Source: Flavobacterium tagetis
GTDB taxonomy: Bacteria; Bacteroidota; Bacteroidia; Flavobacteriales; Flavobacteriaceae
Reading direction: 5' to 3'
NCBI RefSeq assembly: GCF_016735615.1
Contig: NZ_JAERSF010000001.1
Location: forward strand, 434,001-498,000
DNA: 64,000 nt
The translations under genes and the position numbers were made by a program. Within the stretch, counting starts at the first letter, position 1, and every line of letters begins with the position of its first letter. Positions 53,392-62,344 of the stretch are shown here, one piece after another. A model generated the notes under the pieces. The model worked only from the letters and a program-made list of their open reading frames with translations, made no database searches and had not been told where the DNA came from.

Positions 53392-54042
53392 TTATTTCTC
53401 AAAAGCATAAACCAAAGTAAAAGTTCCTTCAAAATTATCAGATTTGACTTCCTGATAATGCACATCGAAATCTTTAACTAAATCATCAAAATGAAGACTT
53501 GCCTGCGTTTGGGTTTTATCTAAAGAAAAGTTGTCTACATTAATATGATCTTTAAAACTTATACCTTTTTCATTTCTTATTTTAAAGATCGCCTCTTTGG
53601 CTCCCCAGATAACGGTAAGTTTTTTTATGTATTCTTCTGTAAAGTTCGGTTCTAGATAATCACATTCATAATCGGTGAATTTATCTGCAATTCTCTGAAT
53701 CTTTTCTCGTTGCAATTCCATATCAATTCCAACCTTTTCTTTGCTTATAATTATCGCAGCAAAATGGTAAGAATGTGTAATTGAAATATGATTATCACAA
53801 TCGAAATAAGGTTTCCCGAATTCGTCATAATGCAGATCTTTATCTGTAAACCCCATTTCTTGAATCAGCATTCGTACACTTAGGAAAGCACGCTGATGCA
53901 TCTGTGATTTCATTCCATCCAGTCTGCGCTGTGTCTTTTCTTTCAGGGTAACGCGACTATACAATTCTTCAAAAGATTCGGTTATTTCCCAAATTAGGAT
54001 TTTAGTATTTTCGTTGAATTGTATGGTCTGAAATAAAGGCAT
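53392..54042 (-). CDS. 4'-phosphopantetheinyl transferase
   Basis: Converts apo carrier proteins to holo form using CoA. The 216-residue protein is a Sfp/AcpT-type two-fold repeat with HISITHSYHFAAIIIS, the Mg-binding GIDMELQ and the second motif LTVIWGAKEAIFKI (WxxKE). The target (fatty-acid ACP or a secondary-metabolite carrier) cannot be told from the sequence. Confidence 0.9.
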   Translation of the reverse strand: MPLFQTIQFNENTKILIWEITESFEELYSRVTLKEKTQRRLDGMKSQMHQRAFLSVRMLIQEMGFTDKDLHYDEFGKPYFDCDNHISITHSYHFAAIIISKEKVGIDMELQREKIQRIADKFTDYECDYLEPNFTEEYIKKLTVIWGAKEAIFKIRNEKGISFKDHINVDNFSLDKTQTQASLHFDDLVKDFDVHYQEVKSDNFEGTFTLVYAFEK

Positions 54043-54318
54043 TACTTTTTAATTATAAATGGTAAATGATTAATTATAAATGTTTGGTGGTAAATTTTAA
54101 ACCATACAAGTCATTTAAGAAAATATAACTGCTGGCTTAAAGAATGCATTAGTAAATATAAGCAATTCGCGACAAAGGTAATAGTTTCAGAATCTTTTTT
54201 AAATGAACTTACATCAGTTATATGGTTAAAAACAATTTTAAGAGTAACATTCTAGAGATTAAGAAATTAAAGATTTCACAAATCTGATAGAAATTAGTAA
54301 AAATAAAAAGCTATTCCT

Positions 54319-54326
54319 TAAATTTG
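54319..54326 (+). promoter_or_regulatory. -7 box of ahcY
   Basis: TAAATTTG, 33 nt before the start codon; TTA rather than TTG at the -33 distance. The remaining gap from 54043 shows no gene and no SAH- or SAM-type riboswitch pattern. Confidence 0.5.
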
Positions 54327-54359
54327 CAAAAAATTTACAATTATACAAATATAATATAA

Positions 54360-55676
54360 ATGAGTACTACAACTACGCCTTACGTGGCTTTCAAAGTAAA
54401 AGACATTTCTCTAGCGGCTTGGGGAAGAAAAGAAATTGAACTAGCTGAAGCTGAAATGCCAGGTTTAATGGCACTTCGTGCTGAATACAAAGACGAACAA
54501 CCATTAAAAGGTGCTCGTATTGCTGGATGTTTGCACATGACGATTCAAACTGCTGTTTTGATCGAAACTTTAATTGCTCTTGGTGCAGAAGTTACTTGGT
54601 CTTCTTGTAACATTTTCTCTACTCAAGATCAAGCTGCTGCTGCTATTGCTGCTGCTGGAATTTCTGTTTACGCTTGGAAAGGTTTAAATGAAGAAGAATT
54701 TGACTGGTGTATTGAGCAAACTTTATTCTTTGGTGAAGACAGAAAACCATTGAACATGATTCTTGATGATGGTGGAGATTTAACTAACATGGTTATTGAT
54801 CGTTACCCAGAATTGGTTCCTGGAATTAAAGGTCTTTCTGAAGAAACTACAACTGGTGTTCACAGACTTTACGAAAGAGTAAAAGCTGGAACTTTACCAA
54901 TGCCTGCTATCAACATTAATGACTCTGTTACTAAATCTAAATTTGATAACAAATACGGATGTAAAGAATCTGCTGTAGATGCTATTCGTCGTGCAACTGA
55001 CTTAATGTTAGCTGGAAAAAGAGTAATCGTTTGTGGATATGGTGACGTAGGAAAAGGAACTGCTGCTTCTTTTAGAGGTGCTGGCTCTATCGTAACAGTT
55101 ACTGAAATCGATCCAATTTGTGCTTTACAAGCTGCAATGGACGGTTACGAAGTGAAAAAATTAGATACTGTAATTGCTAATGCTGATATCATCATTACAA
55201 CTACAGGAAATAAAGATATCGTGGTGGGAAGTCATTTCGAGAAAATGAAAGACAAAACTGTTGTTTGTAACATCGGACACTTTGATAACGAAATCGACAT
55301 GGCTTGGTTAAACAAAAACCACGGTGCTTCTAAAATCGAAATCAAACCTCAGGTTGACAAATATACTATCGCTGGAAAAGATATCATTATCTTAGCTGAA
55401 GGTCGTTTGGTAAACCTTGGTTGTGCTACAGGTCACCCAAGTTTTGTAATGAGTAACTCATTTACAAACCAAACTTTAGCTCAAATCGAATTATGGAACA
55501 ACAGCGCTGCTTACAAAAACGAAGTTTACATGTTACCAAAACATTTAGATGAAAAAGTTGCTGCTTTGCACTTAGCTAAATTAGGCGTTGAATTAGAAAC
55601 TTTACGTGAAGATCAAGCTGCTTACATTGGTGTTGAAGTTCAAGGTCCATTCAAACCAGAGTACTACAGATACTAA
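54360..55676 (+). CDS. ahcY: adenosylhomocysteinase
   Basis: Hydrolyses S-adenosylhomocysteine to adenosine and homocysteine. The 438-residue protein has [41 protein letters not shown], the NAD+-binding [19 protein letters not shown] and [21 protein letters not shown], and ends in KPEYYRY, all conserved in SAHH. It is monocistronic, closed by palindromic sequences. Confidence 0.98.
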   Translation: MSTTTTPYVAFKVKDISLAAWGRKEIELAEAEMPGLMALRAEYKDEQPLKGARIAGCLHMTIQTAVLIETLIALGAEVTWSSCNIFSTQDQAAAAIAAAGISVYAWKGLNEEEFDWCIEQTLFFGEDRKPLNMILDDGGDLTNMVIDRYPELVPGIKGLSEETTTGVHRLYERVKAGTLPMPAININDSVTKSKFDNKYGCKESAVDAIRRATDLMLAGKRVIVCGYGDVGKGTAASFRGAGSIVTVTEIDPICALQAAMDGYEVKKLDTVIANADIIITTTGNKDIVVGSHFEKMKDKTVVCNIGHFDNEIDMAWLNKNHGASKIEIKPQVDKYTIAGKDIIILAEGRLVNLGCATGHPSFVMSNSFTNQTLAQIELWNNSAAYKNEVYMLPKHLDEKVAALHLAKLGVELETLREDQAAYIGVEVQGPFKPEYYRY

Positions 55677-55693
55677 TCTATTTTAGATTTAAT

Positions 55694-55709
55694 CCCGATA
55701 GCTATCGGG
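55694..55709. repeat. 16-bp palindrome CCCGATAGCTATCGGG
   Basis: Perfect palindrome 18 nt past the ahcY stop. It sits between two related sequences TAGATTTAA/TTAGATTTAA and has no T tract, so it is not an intrinsic terminator. I think this palindrome is frequent in Bacteroidota genomes, but a search is needed. Confidence 0.6.
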
Positions 55710-55738
55710 AGTAGATCTTAGATTTAATTACATATTTC

Positions 55739-55775
55739 AAACCCGACAGGTTTTAAAAACCTGTCGGGTTTTGTT
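55739..55775 (+). terminator. intrinsic terminator after ahcY
   Basis: AAACCCGACAGGTTTT (55739-55754) pairs with AAAACCTGTCGGGTTT (55756-55771), followed by TGTTTTT. Confidence 0.85.
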
Positions 55776-55887
55776 TTTAACAGACAAAAAAAGATTTCTT
55801 TTCAAAAAATTGTACTTTTATAAATATCTCCTTACTTTTAATAATCAAAATAAGAATCTATTTATCAAATACTTAAATAGTAAAAAA

Positions 55888-58206
55888 TTGAAAAAAACAT
55901 CCTATTTATTCGTATTCTTGTTTTTACTTAGCCTTCCGCAAATTATTTTTTCTCAGGAAAAAAAACCTAAAGTTGTATTGGTCTTAAGTGGTGGTGGTGC
56001 AAAAGGAATTGCGCATATTCCTCTTTTGCAAAAATTAGATTCACTCCACATCGTTCCAGATCTTATTGTTGGAAACAGTATGGGAAGTATTATAGGTGGT
56101 TTGTATGCAATGGGATATTCTGGTGACAGTATAGAAAAAATCACCAAAGATATTTATTGGGATAAATTGCTAGGCGGAGGCCAGTCATTACGAGCTGTAA
56201 GTGCCGAAGAAAAAAGAGAATTTCAACGATATTTAGTCGGAATAGGTGTTAAAGACGGAAAACTTAACAGTATTGGTTCTCTGTTAAATGATCAAAATCT
56301 AAGAGAATACCTTTCTGAATTAACTTTCCCTGTATACAATGTTAAAGATTTTGATAGTTTGCCCATTCCTTTTAGGGCGATGGCTACAGACTTAGTTGAA
56401 GGAAAAGAAGTTATTTTAAGCAAAGGAAGTTTATCTTACGCCATGCGTGCCAGCATGTCGCTGCCTGCCATCTTCAAACCAATGCCTTACGGAAAAACAG
56501 TTTTAGTAGACGGTGGAGTATTAAATAATTTCCCTACCGATGTTGCCAAACAAATGGGTGCCGATATTATTATTGGAAGTGATGTCGGAGGCGGAATGGA
56601 GCCTGTCGATAAGCTAAACAATCTTATGACCATATTAATGCAGACCAGTATGTTTCCGAGTAACATCAAAAATCCTGCAAATCGTGATTTATGTACAATA
56701 CTGGTCGATCACTTGCCTAATCTGCGCTTCTCTACTGCCGATTTTGCCAATAGCAATGAAATCTACAAAGACGGTAAAATTGCCACAAATCAAAATCTTC
56801 CCGCTTTAATTGCTTTATCAGAAAAGTTAAAGGGATTTCAGCAGCGAACTCACAAATTGCCCGATATGCCAAATGAGTTTATATTGGACACAATCGTTTA
56901 TAAAAAAATAAGCCCCGAAAATATGCCTCTCGTTGTTGGAAGAGCAAATCTTAAAACTCATGTAAAATATACCACCAAAGATTTAATAGCTGGCATTAAT
57001 AGAGCAATGGGAACCAATCTCTTTGATGAGATTACGTATAGCTATTTCATTAAAGACGAAGATAAACTAGGAATTACATTATTCGGATTTGAACGCGCTA
57101 AAAATCAATTAAATACCTCAATCCATTATGATACTTATAGAGGTGTCGGAATAATTTTTAACTACACAGGAAGAAATGTACTTGCAGATGCATCGCGTCT
57201 TCTTTTAACGGTAGATATTGCCGAACAGCCAAAAGCAAGAATCAATTATCAGAAAAATTTTGGACAGCATAGAGAATGGTGGTGGATATCTGAAGCTTAT
57301 GGAGCTTTACTTCGCCAAGAAATCTACATCAATGGTAAAGCATCAGACAATATACTTTACAACACTGTTGAAGTTAACAATGAAGTAAACAGAAACTTAA
57401 ATTCTCTAAAAAGTTATGTCGGTTTTGGACTAAATTATAGCTACACAAATCTAAAACCAAAATATGACCGAGAATATAATCCCAATTCTCTGAGTATTAA
57501 TAACTATAGCTTTAACAACATCGAATTCAACTTGCATTATTCTTATAATGACATGGATCGAGTTTTCTTTGCCACCGACGGAACCATTATAAAATCTAAC
57601 ATTGCGAGATCATTTCTTACCGATCTAGACGCCTCATTTTCAGATCCAGACTTAACACGTGTTTCAGGCTCTACAAATGGCTACACCAAATTTGGTTTAA
57701 CCTATGAAAAGAGATTGCCTATAAAAAAGAAAATTACCGGAATCATAGGATTCGATTCTTATTTCATCTTTCAGGATAAAGTTAAACATGACGATATTCC
57801 GTTTTCAGGGTTTGGCTATGCTGCAAAATATTTTATAGGAGGCATTATACCAAGTTCTGGCAGCAATCGATTCTCGTTTGCAGGACTTCATGAGGACGAA
57901 CTTAATGTTACACAATATATGGGACTCAAACTTGGATCTCAAATAAACTTAATAGGAAAAATTTATCTTACTCCTCATTTCAATCTTGCTTCTGTTGGTT
58001 TTGATAATTTCAACGATTATATAAAACATGCCTTCAATCCAAAAGGAAATTGGGATGACAACATCGATACCAGTTTAGTAATATCAGGAGGCGCAGCAAT
58101 TTCCTATCAGTCCATTTTAGGCCCGATTCATTTTGATACTTCATGGATCAATAATATAGACAAAGTAAGATTATTTTTTAGCGTAGGATTATCACTCAAC
58201 CCATAA
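55888..58206 (+). CDS. patatin-like phospholipase with POTRA and outer-membrane barrel (type Vd-like)
   Basis: A 772-residue protein from the TTG at 55888, the only start that leaves a clean signal peptide (KKTSYLFVFLFLLSLPQIIFSQ). The patatin domain (about 30-290) has LSGGGAKGIAHI (oxyanion hole), VGNSMGSIIGG (Ser-nucleophile GxSxG) and LVDGGVLNNFP (DGG). A POTRA-like segment follows (about 370-440). A 16-strand-type Omp85/BamA-like barrel then ends in RLFFSVGLSLNP. The layout matches PlpD/FplA autotransporters. A TACTTTTA box at 55813-55820 would start transcription near 55826, after an in-frame TTG at 55771. That favours the later start. Confidence 0.82.
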   Translation: MKKTSYLFVFLFLLSLPQIIFSQEKKPKVVLVLSGGGAKGIAHIPLLQKLDSLHIVPDLIVGNSMGSIIGGLYAMGYSGDSIEKITKDIYWDKLLGGGQSLRAVSAEEKREFQRYLVGIGVKDGKLNSIGSLLNDQNLREYLSELTFPVYNVKDFDSLPIPFRAMATDLVEGKEVILSKGSLSYAMRASMSLPAIFKPMPYGKTVLVDGGVLNNFPTDVAKQMGADIIIGSDVGGGMEPVDKLNNLMTILMQTSMFPSNIKNPANRDLCTILVDHLPNLRFSTADFANSNEIYKDGKIATNQNLPALIALSEKLKGFQQRTHKLPDMPNEFILDTIVYKKISPENMPLVVGRANLKTHVKYTTKDLIAGINRAMGTNLFDEITYSYFIKDEDKLGITLFGFERAKNQLNTSIHYDTYRGVGIIFNYTGRNVLADASRLLLTVDIAEQPKARINYQKNFGQHREWWWISEAYGALLRQEIYINGKASDNILYNTVEVNNEVNRNLNSLKSYVGFGLNYSYTNLKPKYDREYNPNSLSINNYSFNNIEFNLHYSYNDMDRVFFATDGTIIKSNIARSFLTDLDASFSDPDLTRVSGSTNGYTKFGLTYEKRLPIKKKITGIIGFDSYFIFQDKVKHDDIPFSGFGYAAKYFIGGIIPSSGSNRFSFAGLHEDELNVTQYMGLKLGSQINLIGKIYLTPHFNLASVGFDNFNDYIKHAFNPKGNWDDNIDTSLVISGGAAISYQSILGPIHFDTSWINNIDKVRLFFSVGLSLNP

Positions 58207-58233
58207 GAGAAATAATTAAATCCAAAATAATTT

Positions 58234-58346
58234 GGGCGTGCCATAATTTAAGAAAAGGCCTAATATGCTTTGCGCGCATTAGGCCTTTTCTTAAATTATG
58301 TCGGGCTATCCGCGCTACTTCGGTAGCCAGCTCCTATCCCTCACGC
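58234..58346. repeat. structured palindromic intergenic element
   Basis: GCGTG (58236-58240) can pair with CACGC (58342-58346) as a closing stem. Inside is a perfect 23-bp inverted repeat (58242-58264 with 58278-58300), then CGGGCTATCC, then the hairpin GCTAC-TTCG-GTAGC (58314-58327) with a UUCG tetraloop. The flanks GGGCGTG...GTCGGGCTATCC...CCCTCACGC resemble a repeat type I believe is widespread in Flavobacteriia. No gene is present in 58207-58434; a TAAATTTG box at 58410-58417 precedes the next gene. Confidence 0.6.
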
Positions 58347-58434
58347 TCACATAGACTAACAACCAATTAATTTAACAAGACATTTACAGCTTTTATTAGT
58401 TTATAAATTTAAATTTGAAGTTCAAATTCATAAA

Positions 58435-58773
58435 ATGACAGCAGAAAAAATCTCTCCAATTGCATTCAAATTAAGTTCCGAACTAATAGAAAACATCAAC
58501 GCTAAAGATTTCGAAAACTTAAAAACCAACTTCGGAATTAATTCAGCTGTTTTTGAAGAAACCAAAAAAGAATTATTCGACTATTTTGAAACTGAAAATT
58601 TACCAAAACTGAAAATTCTTGAAACTCATTTCAGCATTTTCAAATATAATACCACTGAAGGATTTGGTATTGAAGCAAAAATTTTCACTCTCGACAATAA
58701 AGAAACCGAATTGACTCTACACACAGAATTCTATAATAACACCTTGAGATTTAAGTTAATTGAAGTAATGTAA
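58435..58773 (+). CDS. small hypothetical protein (112 aa)
   Basis: A 112-residue soluble protein with no signal peptide. It starts MTAEKISPIAFKLSSELIEN, with a helical N-terminal part and beta strands later (LETHFSIFKY, FGIEAKIFTLD, ELTLHTEFYNNTLRFKLIEV). The layout resembles small NTF2-like or immunity-type proteins, but no family is recognised. It begins 18 nt after a TAAATTTG box and is followed after 29 nt by another small gene. Confidence 0.6.
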   Translation: MTAEKISPIAFKLSSELIENINAKDFENLKTNFGINSAVFEETKKELFDYFETENLPKLKILETHFSIFKYNTTEGFGIEAKIFTLDNKETELTLHTEFYNNTLRFKLIEVM

Positions 58774-58802
58774 ATCTGCTTTTTTATTCCAAAACATCAA
58801 AA

Positions 58803-59087
58803 ATGATCGAAAAAATTTCCTGTCACATACACGGTTCAAAAGAAATGTCTTTCACTTGCATACATATCGCAACGGCAATAGATTCAAAAAATCAAGTTGG
58901 CTTTTACTATTCAGAAGCCGAAGAAGATCTACCGCAAATTGCTTGGTGCGGTTCCTGCGAACAATATCTTTTGGATAATGGCGAAGATTGGACTAATACT
59001 TTTGAAACCTTAGCCGATTTTAAAATGTTATGCTCCGATTGTTTTGACGAAGCAAAAAACAACGAAACAGAAGTTCATATCCGATAA
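58803..59087 (+). CDS. small Cys-rich, probably zinc-binding protein (94 aa)
   Basis: A 94-residue protein. Cysteines and histidines are arranged as C-x-I-H near the N-terminus (CHIHG), CxH (TCIH), CxxC (AWCGSCEQ) and CxxC (LCSDCFDE), which suggests one or two zinc sites. It is acidic overall, with no signal peptide and no family recognised. It probably shares a transcript with the gene before it. Its end lies 11 nt before the next start. Confidence 0.65.
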   Translation: MIEKISCHIHGSKEMSFTCIHIATAIDSKNQVGFYYSEAEEDLPQIAWCGSCEQYLLDNGEDWTNTFETLADFKMLCSDCFDEAKNNETEVHIR

Positions 59088-59097
59088 ATACTTTCCT

Positions 59098-60180
59098 ATG
59101 AAAAAGATTCTCATTCTTTTTATATCCTTTCTCTTTAATACTTTGGCATTTTCTCAAGGCAATGACATTTGGACTGCATTTCCTAACAAAGACACCACAT
59201 TAACTGGATTTAAAGACAAAAACGGAGTAGTAAAAATAGAACCTAAGTTTAACGGTTTTACCATTGCACGCAAATTTGAAAACATAATTGCTGTTACTGA
59301 AGAAGAAAACAGTAGATGGAAAAGCTATTATTTAACCAAACAAGGAAAAATTGTTGGGCTAGACAGCTTATATATTTTTGACAATGGCCCCGATTGTGAA
59401 AATGAAGGATATATTAGATTTAGAGATCACAAAACAGATAAAATGGGAATCTTTAACAGCGAAGGAAAAATCGTTATTCCAGCCATTTATAGAGACTTGA
59501 CAAAAGTAAGAAACGGGATGATTATCGTTTTAAAAGATGCAATAAGAACAAAAATTGACGATGAACATTTTACCTGGACTGGCGGAAAAGAGTTTTTAAT
59601 CGATATCAATAACAAAGTCCTCATCGAAAATTTCTCGTATAATGATGATCTGAATTTTTATTCTTTAGAAAAGTCAAAAGAACCTAGCAAAGACCAAACA
59701 AGAGACAGTTTTCTTGGAGTTGACGGACAATATTATTCTTTTATAAATTTCGATAAAGAGTTTAAATATTGGCTAGAAAACATATTGCTAAAAGATTTAT
59801 CTAAAGCCAATTTAGAGAAACATTCTTTCGATAAAATCACGTATTGGAAAGAACCAGACGGTTGGATCAATGCACCAAAAACGAAATTCATAAATCAAAA
59901 TTATACTTATTTAAAACTAAAGCTCCAAGAACTTAAAAATTCAAAAACAGATTATTTTGTTTCTTCTGACGGATTAAATCAGTTTATTTTTGAATCCGAC
60001 GAATACGACATTTATTTCAACAATTGCAATGAATCTAAAGATTGGATTTACCCAACAATGGATGTTGTAATAAATCCGAAAAGGCAAAACGATCGCGGAC
60101 AAGATCATTTCGAGTTTCTAAGAACCGATTACGGATATAAAATGATAAGCGTTTCTTCTAGAACAGATAATCTTAAATAA
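59098..60180 (+). CDS. secreted WG-repeat-like protein
   Basis: A 360-residue protein. The signal peptide MKKILILFISFLFNTLAFSQ fixes the start at 59098; the open frame back to 59044 overlaps the preceding gene and is rejected. The mature part begins with DIWTAFPNK, followed by WG/KWG-repeat-like units (GFKDKNGVVKIEPKFNGF, KMGIFNSEGKIVIPAIYRDL). The remainder (about 190-360) is not recognised. WG-repeat proteins are common surface or periplasmic proteins in Bacteroidota with unknown roles. Confidence 0.7.
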   Translation: MKKILILFISFLFNTLAFSQGNDIWTAFPNKDTTLTGFKDKNGVVKIEPKFNGFTIARKFENIIAVTEEENSRWKSYYLTKQGKIVGLDSLYIFDNGPDCENEGYIRFRDHKTDKMGIFNSEGKIVIPAIYRDLTKVRNGMIIVLKDAIRTKIDDEHFTWTGGKEFLIDINNKVLIENFSYNDDLNFYSLEKSKEPSKDQTRDSFLGVDGQYYSFINFDKEFKYWLENILLKDLSKANLEKHSFDKITYWKEPDGWINAPKTKFINQNYTYLKLKLQELKNSKTDYFVSSDGLNQFIFESDEYDIYFNNCNESKDWIYPTMDVVINPKRQNDRGQDHFEFLRTDYGYKMISVSSRTDNLK

Positions 60181-60220
60181 TTCTTTCCGCTTTAAAATTT
60201 AACTTTGTAAAAAAGTAACT

Positions 60221-60553
60221 ATGAAGAATTTTCTATTTTTATTTCTCGCTATAATTTTCGAAATCATTGCAACTTCAGCATTAAAAAAATCTGAAGAATT
60301 CACCAAAATGCTTCCAAGTATTATTACCATTATTGGTTATTGTGGTGCATTTTACTGTTTGAGTTTTGCCATTAGAACCATTCCGGTTGGTTTTGCTTAT
60401 GCAATTTGGTCTGGCGTTGGCATTGTTTTAATCACGATTATAGGTGCCGTTTTCTTCAAAGAAATTCCAGATTTGCCTGCAATTATTGGCTTAGCTTTAA
60501 TAATAATTGGTGTTATTGTGATTAATGTTTTTTCTAAAACTACTGCTCACTAA
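60221..60553 (+). CDS. small multidrug resistance (SMR/EmrE-like) transporter
   Basis: A 110-residue four-helix inner-membrane protein. The first helix carries the essential Glu in LAIIFEIIATSALKKSEEF, followed by GYCGAFYCLSFAIRTIPVGFAYAIWSGVG and the dimer segment IGVIVINVF. This places it with the drug or guanidinium exporters; without further residues I do not assign a substrate. The GNAT gene follows after 18 nt. Confidence 0.9.
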   Translation: MKNFLFLFLAIIFEIIATSALKKSEEFTKMLPSIITIIGYCGAFYCLSFAIRTIPVGFAYAIWSGVGIVLITIIGAVFFKEIPDLPAIIGLALIIIGVIVINVFSKTTAH

Positions 60554-60571
60554 TTTAAAACTTAAAAGAAA

Positions 60572-61033
60572 ATGACTTTTAGAAATGCTGTTATTTCAGA
60601 TTTAGAAGAAATGCAAAAATTGTATGTAGAAACCATTCAATCTGTTTGCAAAAACGATTATAATCCTGAACAAATTGAAGCGTGGACTTATGGCGTAAAA
60701 AATAAAGAACGTTGGATTGAAGTTATTGAAAAACAATTTGTTTTATTAGCCATTATCGAGAACCAAATTACTGGATTTGGAACCTTAAAAGACAAAAATT
60801 ACATTGATTTCTTCTACATTCATAAAGATTTTCAAAGACAAGGAATTGCAGATAAAATTCTAAAAGAATTAGAATTAGAAGCTAAGAATCAGCATTCAAA
60901 AATTATAACTTCAGATATCAGCATAACAGCAAAACCATTCTTTGAGAGAAAAGGATTTGCTGTAAAAGCTGAACAAAGAAATATTCGTTTGGGCGTTGAA
61001 TTGATTAACTATAAAATGGAAAAAGAAATATAA
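60572..61033 (+). CDS. GNAT-family acetyltransferase
   Basis: A 153-residue protein. The acetyl-CoA site is FYIHKDFQRQGIADKILKELE (R/Q-x-x-G-x-A), with NAVISDLEEMQKLYVETIQ at the start and TSDISITAKPFFERKGF near the end, typical of YafP-like acetyltransferases. The substrate is unknown. It is 18 nt behind the SMR gene. Confidence 0.88.
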   Translation: MTFRNAVISDLEEMQKLYVETIQSVCKNDYNPEQIEAWTYGVKNKERWIEVIEKQFVLLAIIENQITGFGTLKDKNYIDFFYIHKDFQRQGIADKILKELELEAKNQHSKIITSDISITAKPFFERKGFAVKAEQRNIRLGVELINYKMEKEI

Positions 61034-61043
61034 TGAACAATTT

Positions 61044-61181
61044 AATCTCGCAAAGGCGCAGAGTCGCTAAGTTATATTTTTAAGTTCACTTACCTTTGTG
61101 GGCTTACTTTGATATCCTTCGACTTCGCTTATAAAGACAAGATTGAAAAAAAACTTTGCGACTCTGCGCCTTTGCGAGATT
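61044..61181. repeat. long inverted repeat (24-bp arms)
   Basis: Arms 61044-61067 and 61158-61181 are perfect inverted copies (core CAAAGGCGCAGAGTCGC). They enclose 90 nt, including TACCTTTGTGGG and TTCGACTTCG. Tandem CTTTGCGAACTTTGCG units follow to about 61215. No gene lies in 61034-61301; the right end holds the Ada-type promoter. Confidence 0.7.
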
Positions 61182-61238
61182 AAAAACTTTGCGAACTTTG
61201 CGTAAATCTTAGCGTGCTTTGCTGTTAGAAAAAACTCA

Positions 61239-61281
61239 GCAAGTTTCGGATTTTATACCTTCCAAAACCAATCGATCTTTG
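61239..61281 (+). promoter_or_regulatory. Ada-type operator/promoter, copy 1
   Basis: GCAAGTTTCGGATTTT (61239-61254) followed by TACCTTCC, and CTTTG at 61277-61281, then ATT-TAAAAT. The same box stands before the SDR gene at 62283 with an identical 38-nt distance from box start to CTTTG. The -7 element GATCTTTG (61274-61281) deviates in its first base, as expected for an activator-dependent promoter. Confidence 0.7.
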
Positions 61282-61301
61282 TATTATAAAATGGAAAGAA
61301 A

Positions 61302-62144
61302 ATGAACACACAGGAAACCATCAATTATAATCGTATCGCTGAAGCTATAGATTATATCAAAGCTAATTTTAAAGATCAGCCTAATCTGGATGAAGTGGCT
61401 GAAAAAGTGCATTTGAGTCCGTTTCACTTTCAGAGACTTTTTAGTGAATGGGCAGGAACAAGTCCGAAGAAGTTTTTACAATATACAAGCATCGAACACG
61501 CCAAAAAATTACTCAAAGAAAATCAGGCAACCGTTTCTGAAACGGCTTATGAAACAGGATTATCAGGAACAAGTCGTCTTCATGATTTGTTTGTAAATAT
61601 CGAAGGGATGACACCTGCCGAATATAAAAACGGAGGAAAAAATCTTGAAATAAATTACAGTTTTGCCGAAAGTCCGTTTGGGAATATTATCGTTGCATCG
61701 ACTTCAAAAGGTGTTTGTTTTATGGCTTTCGCCGAAGATGAAATAACAGGACTTATTGCATTGAAAGATAAATTTCCGAATGCGTCTTTTACCCAGAAAC
61801 TAGATTTGGCACAGCAAAATGCACTATTTATTTTCCAAAATGATTGGAGTAAATTATCTGAAATCAAACTGCATTTAAAAGGGACCGATTTTCAACTGAA
61901 AGTTTGGGAAGCTTTGCTTAAAATTCCAATGGGACAGCTTTCTACTTATGGTTCGATTGCGCATCAAATTCAAAAACCAAATGCTTCTCGCGCTGTCGGA
62001 ACCGCAATTGGCAGTAATCCTGTTGCGTTTTTAATTCCGTGCCATCGCGTTATTCAGTCTTCTGGAACCTTTGGTGGTTATATGTGGGGAAATACCCGAA
62101 AAACAGCCATTATTGGTTGGGAAGGTGCGCATATAAATCCATAA
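61302..62144 (+). CDS. Ada-like regulator: AraC domain plus O6-methylguanine-DNA methyltransferase
   Basis: A 280-residue fusion. Residues ~1-110 are an AraC helix-turn-helix domain (NLDEVAEKVHLSPFHFQRLF, VSETAYETGLSGTSRLHDLF). Residues ~115-275 are an O6-alkylguanine-DNA alkyltransferase with the acceptor cysteine C247 in IPCHRVIQ and the Arg finger region NASRAVGTAIGSNP. The N-terminal zinc domain that receives methyl phosphotriesters in E. coli Ada (about 80 residues) is missing. Activation must therefore work differently, or use a separate protein such as the one that begins at 63946. It stands behind a box shared with the SDR gene. Confidence 0.9.
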   Translation: MNTQETINYNRIAEAIDYIKANFKDQPNLDEVAEKVHLSPFHFQRLFSEWAGTSPKKFLQYTSIEHAKKLLKENQATVSETAYETGLSGTSRLHDLFVNIEGMTPAEYKNGGKNLEINYSFAESPFGNIIVASTSKGVCFMAFAEDEITGLIALKDKFPNASFTQKLDLAQQNALFIFQNDWSKLSEIKLHLKGTDFQLKVWEALLKIPMGQLSTYGSIAHQIQKPNASRAVGTAIGSNPVAFLIPCHRVIQSSGTFGGYMWGNTRKTAIIGWEGAHINP

Positions 62145-62152
62145 TTTTTTTA

Positions 62153-62260
62153 GCCACGAATTCACAAATTATTCTTTTTAAAATCTTTGCGATTATTTAT
62201 TCGAATTAATCCAAATAATATTAAATAAAGTATTTAAAAGAAAATTCGTGAATTCGTGGC
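62153..62260. repeat. palindromic repeat, copy 1
   Basis: Arms GCCACGAATTCAC (62153-62165) and GTGAATTCGTGGC (62248-62260) are perfectly inverted. The interior shares TCTTTGCGATTATTTATTCG and the AATTAAT that follows with copy 2 at 63808-63929. It has no coding potential. Confidence 0.8.
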
Positions 62261-62282
62261 AAAAAAACCAAATCTCAAAACC

Positions 62283-62325
62283 GCAAGTTTCGGATTTTTT
62301 ACCCTTTCCTATTTTAGAAACTTTG
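62283..62325 (+). promoter_or_regulatory. Ada-type operator/promoter, copy 2
   Basis: GCAAGTTTCGGATTTT (62283-62298), then TTACCCTTTCC and CTTTG at 62321-62325, then ATT-TAAAAT. The 38-nt spacing matches the copy before the Ada-like gene; the -7 element is AAACTTTG. Confidence 0.7.
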
Positions 62326-62344
62326 CATTCTAAAATCATACGAA

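Noticed and set aside
54043..54359. SAH or SAM riboswitch before ahcY
   Set aside because: No conserved riboswitch core was seen; the gap shows only a -7 box and AT-rich sequence.
58234..58346. Integron attC site
   Set aside because: No RYYYAAC-type core sites or integrase; the closing stem and UUCG hairpin do not match attC layout.
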